DNA from: Clostridiales bacterium
Lineage (GTDB): Bacteria; Bacillota; Clostridia; Monoglobales; WRBX01
NCBI GenBank assembly: GCA_031261985.1
Contig: JAISIR010000007.1
Location: 1-64,000, forward strand
DNA length: 64,000 nucleotides
Reading direction: 5' to 3'
Position numbers and translations under genes: made by a program. Shown piece by piece: positions 62,296 through 64,000 of this stretch. How positions within the stretch are numbered: position 1 is the first letter of the stretch; the number at the start of each line of letters is the position of its first letter. The notes beneath the pieces are model-generated. The model worked only from the letters and a program-made list of their open reading frames with translations, did not search any database and was not told the DNA's origin.

Positions 62296-64000
62296 TCATC
62301 CTTCGTCTTTTACTTTGGCGACCACCACGGTTACATCGTCTACACTTTCGTTATAAACTTCTGCCTGCTGCAAAATATCATTCATCATGTTTTGCGGCGT
62401 CATTCCATTTAAATCTAAGCTGCTTAAATATCCTGCAATCCAAGGGGTTTGCGGGTTTTCTGCGCCGTCCGATACCATTATAACATAATCGCCATCGTCT
62501 ACATATGTTGTGCGCGTTTCTATATCTGCATCGCCAAGTATGCCAACGGGGAGCGATGTTGAGGGGATTTGTTCGACCACGTTCTCGCGCTGGCGGACGA
62601 TATAGCTTGTGTTAGCGCCTGTTTTGATAAACTCTGCCCTACCGTTAAATAGGTCGATAACTAAAACATCGGCGGTGGCATACGCATCTTCGCGCTCTTT
62701 TAGCATTAATACAGAATTAACCAGCTCCATTGTTTTAAGCCTGTCGATGCCTGCTTTTAAGAAGCGTTGAGCTAAATCGACGGTTGCATTTGAATACTTA
62801 TTAGCGCACTCGCCTATGCCCATTCCGTCGGATATAGCAATTATATACTTGCCGTCGTCCATGTATCTAAAACTAAAGGTGTCGCCGCACACATCTTGGC
62901 TTTGTGCGCGCATGCTTTGACCTGTGACCTCTACTTTAAGCCTAGGGCATTCGACCAATCGTAATTTATGCCTGCCTAGTGAATCTAGAGTGTCGCTTGC
63001 TAACTCGAACGGACGTTTTAGTACTTGATTGACCACAGCCATAACGCTATCTACACTTGCTAAGTTGTTAGAGCGCAACGTTATATTGACCTCGTATTGC
63101 TCTTGAGAGTTTTGCACCACAACGACGCTGCTATGCCTTACGCCGCTTACAATTAACTCGCCCGATAGCTCGGCATCGAGTGCGGGGTTAAACTCTACAT
63201 CGCAATCGGCTTTGCGTGCTAAGCTGCCAAAGTTGGATATAACGCCAATGTTAGAGTTATTATCGTTTGCCGCGCTTATATGCCCTAACCTTGCTATGTT
63301 CTCGCTGACTGTTCGAGAGTCGCTAATTTTAGTGATATAGCTACTTGTGTTTGTTGCGGTGTCGAAAGAATCGGCTAATTGGTTATAGCTTACTTTATTG
63401 CCGAACCTGCCACTGGCTGCGGTGCGTGTAGGGATAGTATTTCGCACCACTATAGGGCGATTGGCGCGCCGCTTTTTATACTCGTCGTTAAGTGCCTCTT
63501 TTAGCTTGGTAAAGCGAATGCAACTTTTGGTGAAGTAATCGGGGAAGTCCTCGTACACAGCCTCGCCAAACTCCTCATACACAGGCAGAAGCTTAGATAG
63601 TGCATCGAAGGTGGAGTTGTAGTTTTTTTGCCAGCACTCATCGTTTCTTGCACAACGACGGCATACTTTATTGCTTATGCTCTCTACAATTGGCAGACCC
63701 TCGCCGCTTTGTACCACGCCTATATTATTGAAGATTTTTGCCCATTCTTCTTTAAAATTGCATTTTTTGCCATTCCATAGAAGCAATGTCATCTCTCTAA
63801 AGTTGCGCAGCGCGTACGAGCCAAAACCTATTAAAACGCACTCTAGAGGAAGCATAAGGCTATCGTACAAATTAAAGCCTAGTGCGAATATGTAGATGGT
63901 GCCAGATATCATTAACGCGGTGGAAAGTGCCAATGGCTCTAGGCTATCTTTTTGCGAGATGGTAACGCCAGCGTACTCGATTACCTCGCGGATTACCATA
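62296..64000 (-). CDS. spoIIE: Stage II sporulation protein E, C-terminal part
   Basis: SpoIIE is the PP2C phosphatase that dephosphorylates SpoIIAA to activate sigma-F in the forespore. Visible: hydrophobic segments near the window edge (ALSTALMISGTIYIFALGFN), the Cys-rich NKVCRRCARNDECWQKNYNST, and a PP2C domain with ISDGMGIGECA, DVLVIDLFNGRAEF and MVSDGAENP. The frame runs off the window at 64000, so the N-terminal membrane domain and the true start are missing. Confidence 0.92.
   Translation of the reverse strand, partial: MVIREVIEYAGVTISQKDSLEPLALSTALMISGTIYIFALGFNLYDSLMLPLECVLIGFGSYALRNFREMTLLLWNGKKCNFKEEWAKIFNNIGVVQSGEGLPIVESISNKVCRRCARNDECWQKNYNSTFDALSKLLPVYEEFGEAVYEDFPDYFTKSCIRFTKLKEALNDEYKKRRANRPIVVRNTIPTRTAASGRFGNKVSYNQLADSFDTATNTSSYITKISDSRTVSENIARLGHISAANDNNSNIGVISNFGSLARKADCDVEFNPALDAELSGELIVSGVRHSSVVVVQNSQEQYEVNITLRSNNLASVDSVMAVVNQVLKRPFELASDTLDSLGRHKLRLVECPRLKVEVTGQSMRAQSQDVCGDTFSFRYMDDGKYIIAISDGMGIGECANKYSNATVDLAQRFLKAGIDRLKTMELVNSVLMLKEREDAYATADVLVIDLFNGRAEFIKTGANTSYIVRQRENVVEQIPSTSLPVGILGDADIETRTTYVDDGDYVIMVSDGAENPQTPWIAGYLSSLDLNGMTPQNMMNDILQQAEVYNESVDDVTVVVAKVKDEG

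Noticed and set aside
1-64000. CRISPR arrays, rRNA genes, insertion sequences with transposase, prophage
   Set aside because: None is visible: no regularly spaced direct repeats, no transposase or integrase reading frame, no rRNA sequence.

Overview
The window is about 64 kb of a low-GC, anaerobic, spore-forming Firmicute, most likely an uncultured Clostridia-type organism. Evidence: a Firmicutes-type S17...L17 ribosomal operon with a zinc-type S14, a four-subunit pyruvate:ferredoxin oxidoreductase, rubrerythrin, a Ger germinant-receptor operon, SpoIIM- and SpoIIE-like proteins, and consensus sigma-A promoters (TTGACA-N17-TATAAT). No genus can be named from the sequence alone.

Layout. 1-13.4 kb: the end of rpmC, then spc and alpha ribosomal operons (rpsQ to rplQ) with secY, adk, map, a KOW protein, infA and rpoA; several spacers are unusually long. 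13.5 kb: tRNA-Glu. 14.0-21.7 kb: an accessory block with a small membrane protein, a MoxR-type AAA+ ATPase coupled to a vWA protein, two unknown proteins (one HEAT-like), and a convergent 668-aa protein that appears to combine a sigma region-4-like HTH with RNA polymerase alpha-CTD-like modules. 21.8-27.3 kb: porGDAB, apgM, and an AI-2E-family membrane protein. 27.5-31.8 kb: an unknown basic protein, a collagen-like GXY-repeat protein and a secreted SLH-domain protein. 32-38.3 kb: tRNA-Gln, a GT2 glycosyltransferase, radA, orphan proteins, a GNAT/kinase-like fusion and tRNA-Met. 38.5-46.1 kb: infC-rpmI-rplT-spoU-dprA-topA on the minus strand, back to back with ruvAB. 46.1-47.4 kb: two small unknown genes and an unannotated type I toxin/antisense-RNA pair. 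47.4-64 kb: aminotransferase, Ca-type P-ATPase, gerB-gerC-gerA, a ZIP transporter, rubrerythrin, a ferredoxin-type aldo/keto reductase, an orphan PotD-like lipoprotein, spoIIM, murA, walJ and the C-terminal part of spoIIE.

The main unexpected signal is regulatory. Eight sites carry a direct repeat TTTAACA-N4-TTTAACA (11-bp period, PhoP/OmpR-box-like). In six of them it ends exactly 15 or 16 nt before the -35 of a 17-bp-spaced promoter, placing the box centre near -61, the class I activator position. These promoters have non-consensus -35 hexamers and mostly drive orphan genes, including the sigma4/alpha-CTD hybrid, the GNAT/kinase fusion and the GT2 enzyme. They look like one regulon whose output is largely uncharacterised proteins. 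A different array, four TGTAAM repeats, lies before murA-walJ and resembles a WalR site.

Several repeat families fill gaps: a 105-bp imperfect palindrome in two copies, an element with core AAATAAATT...AATTTAT in about four copies, and a tRNA-associated hairpin plus TTTCACT tract in two copies.
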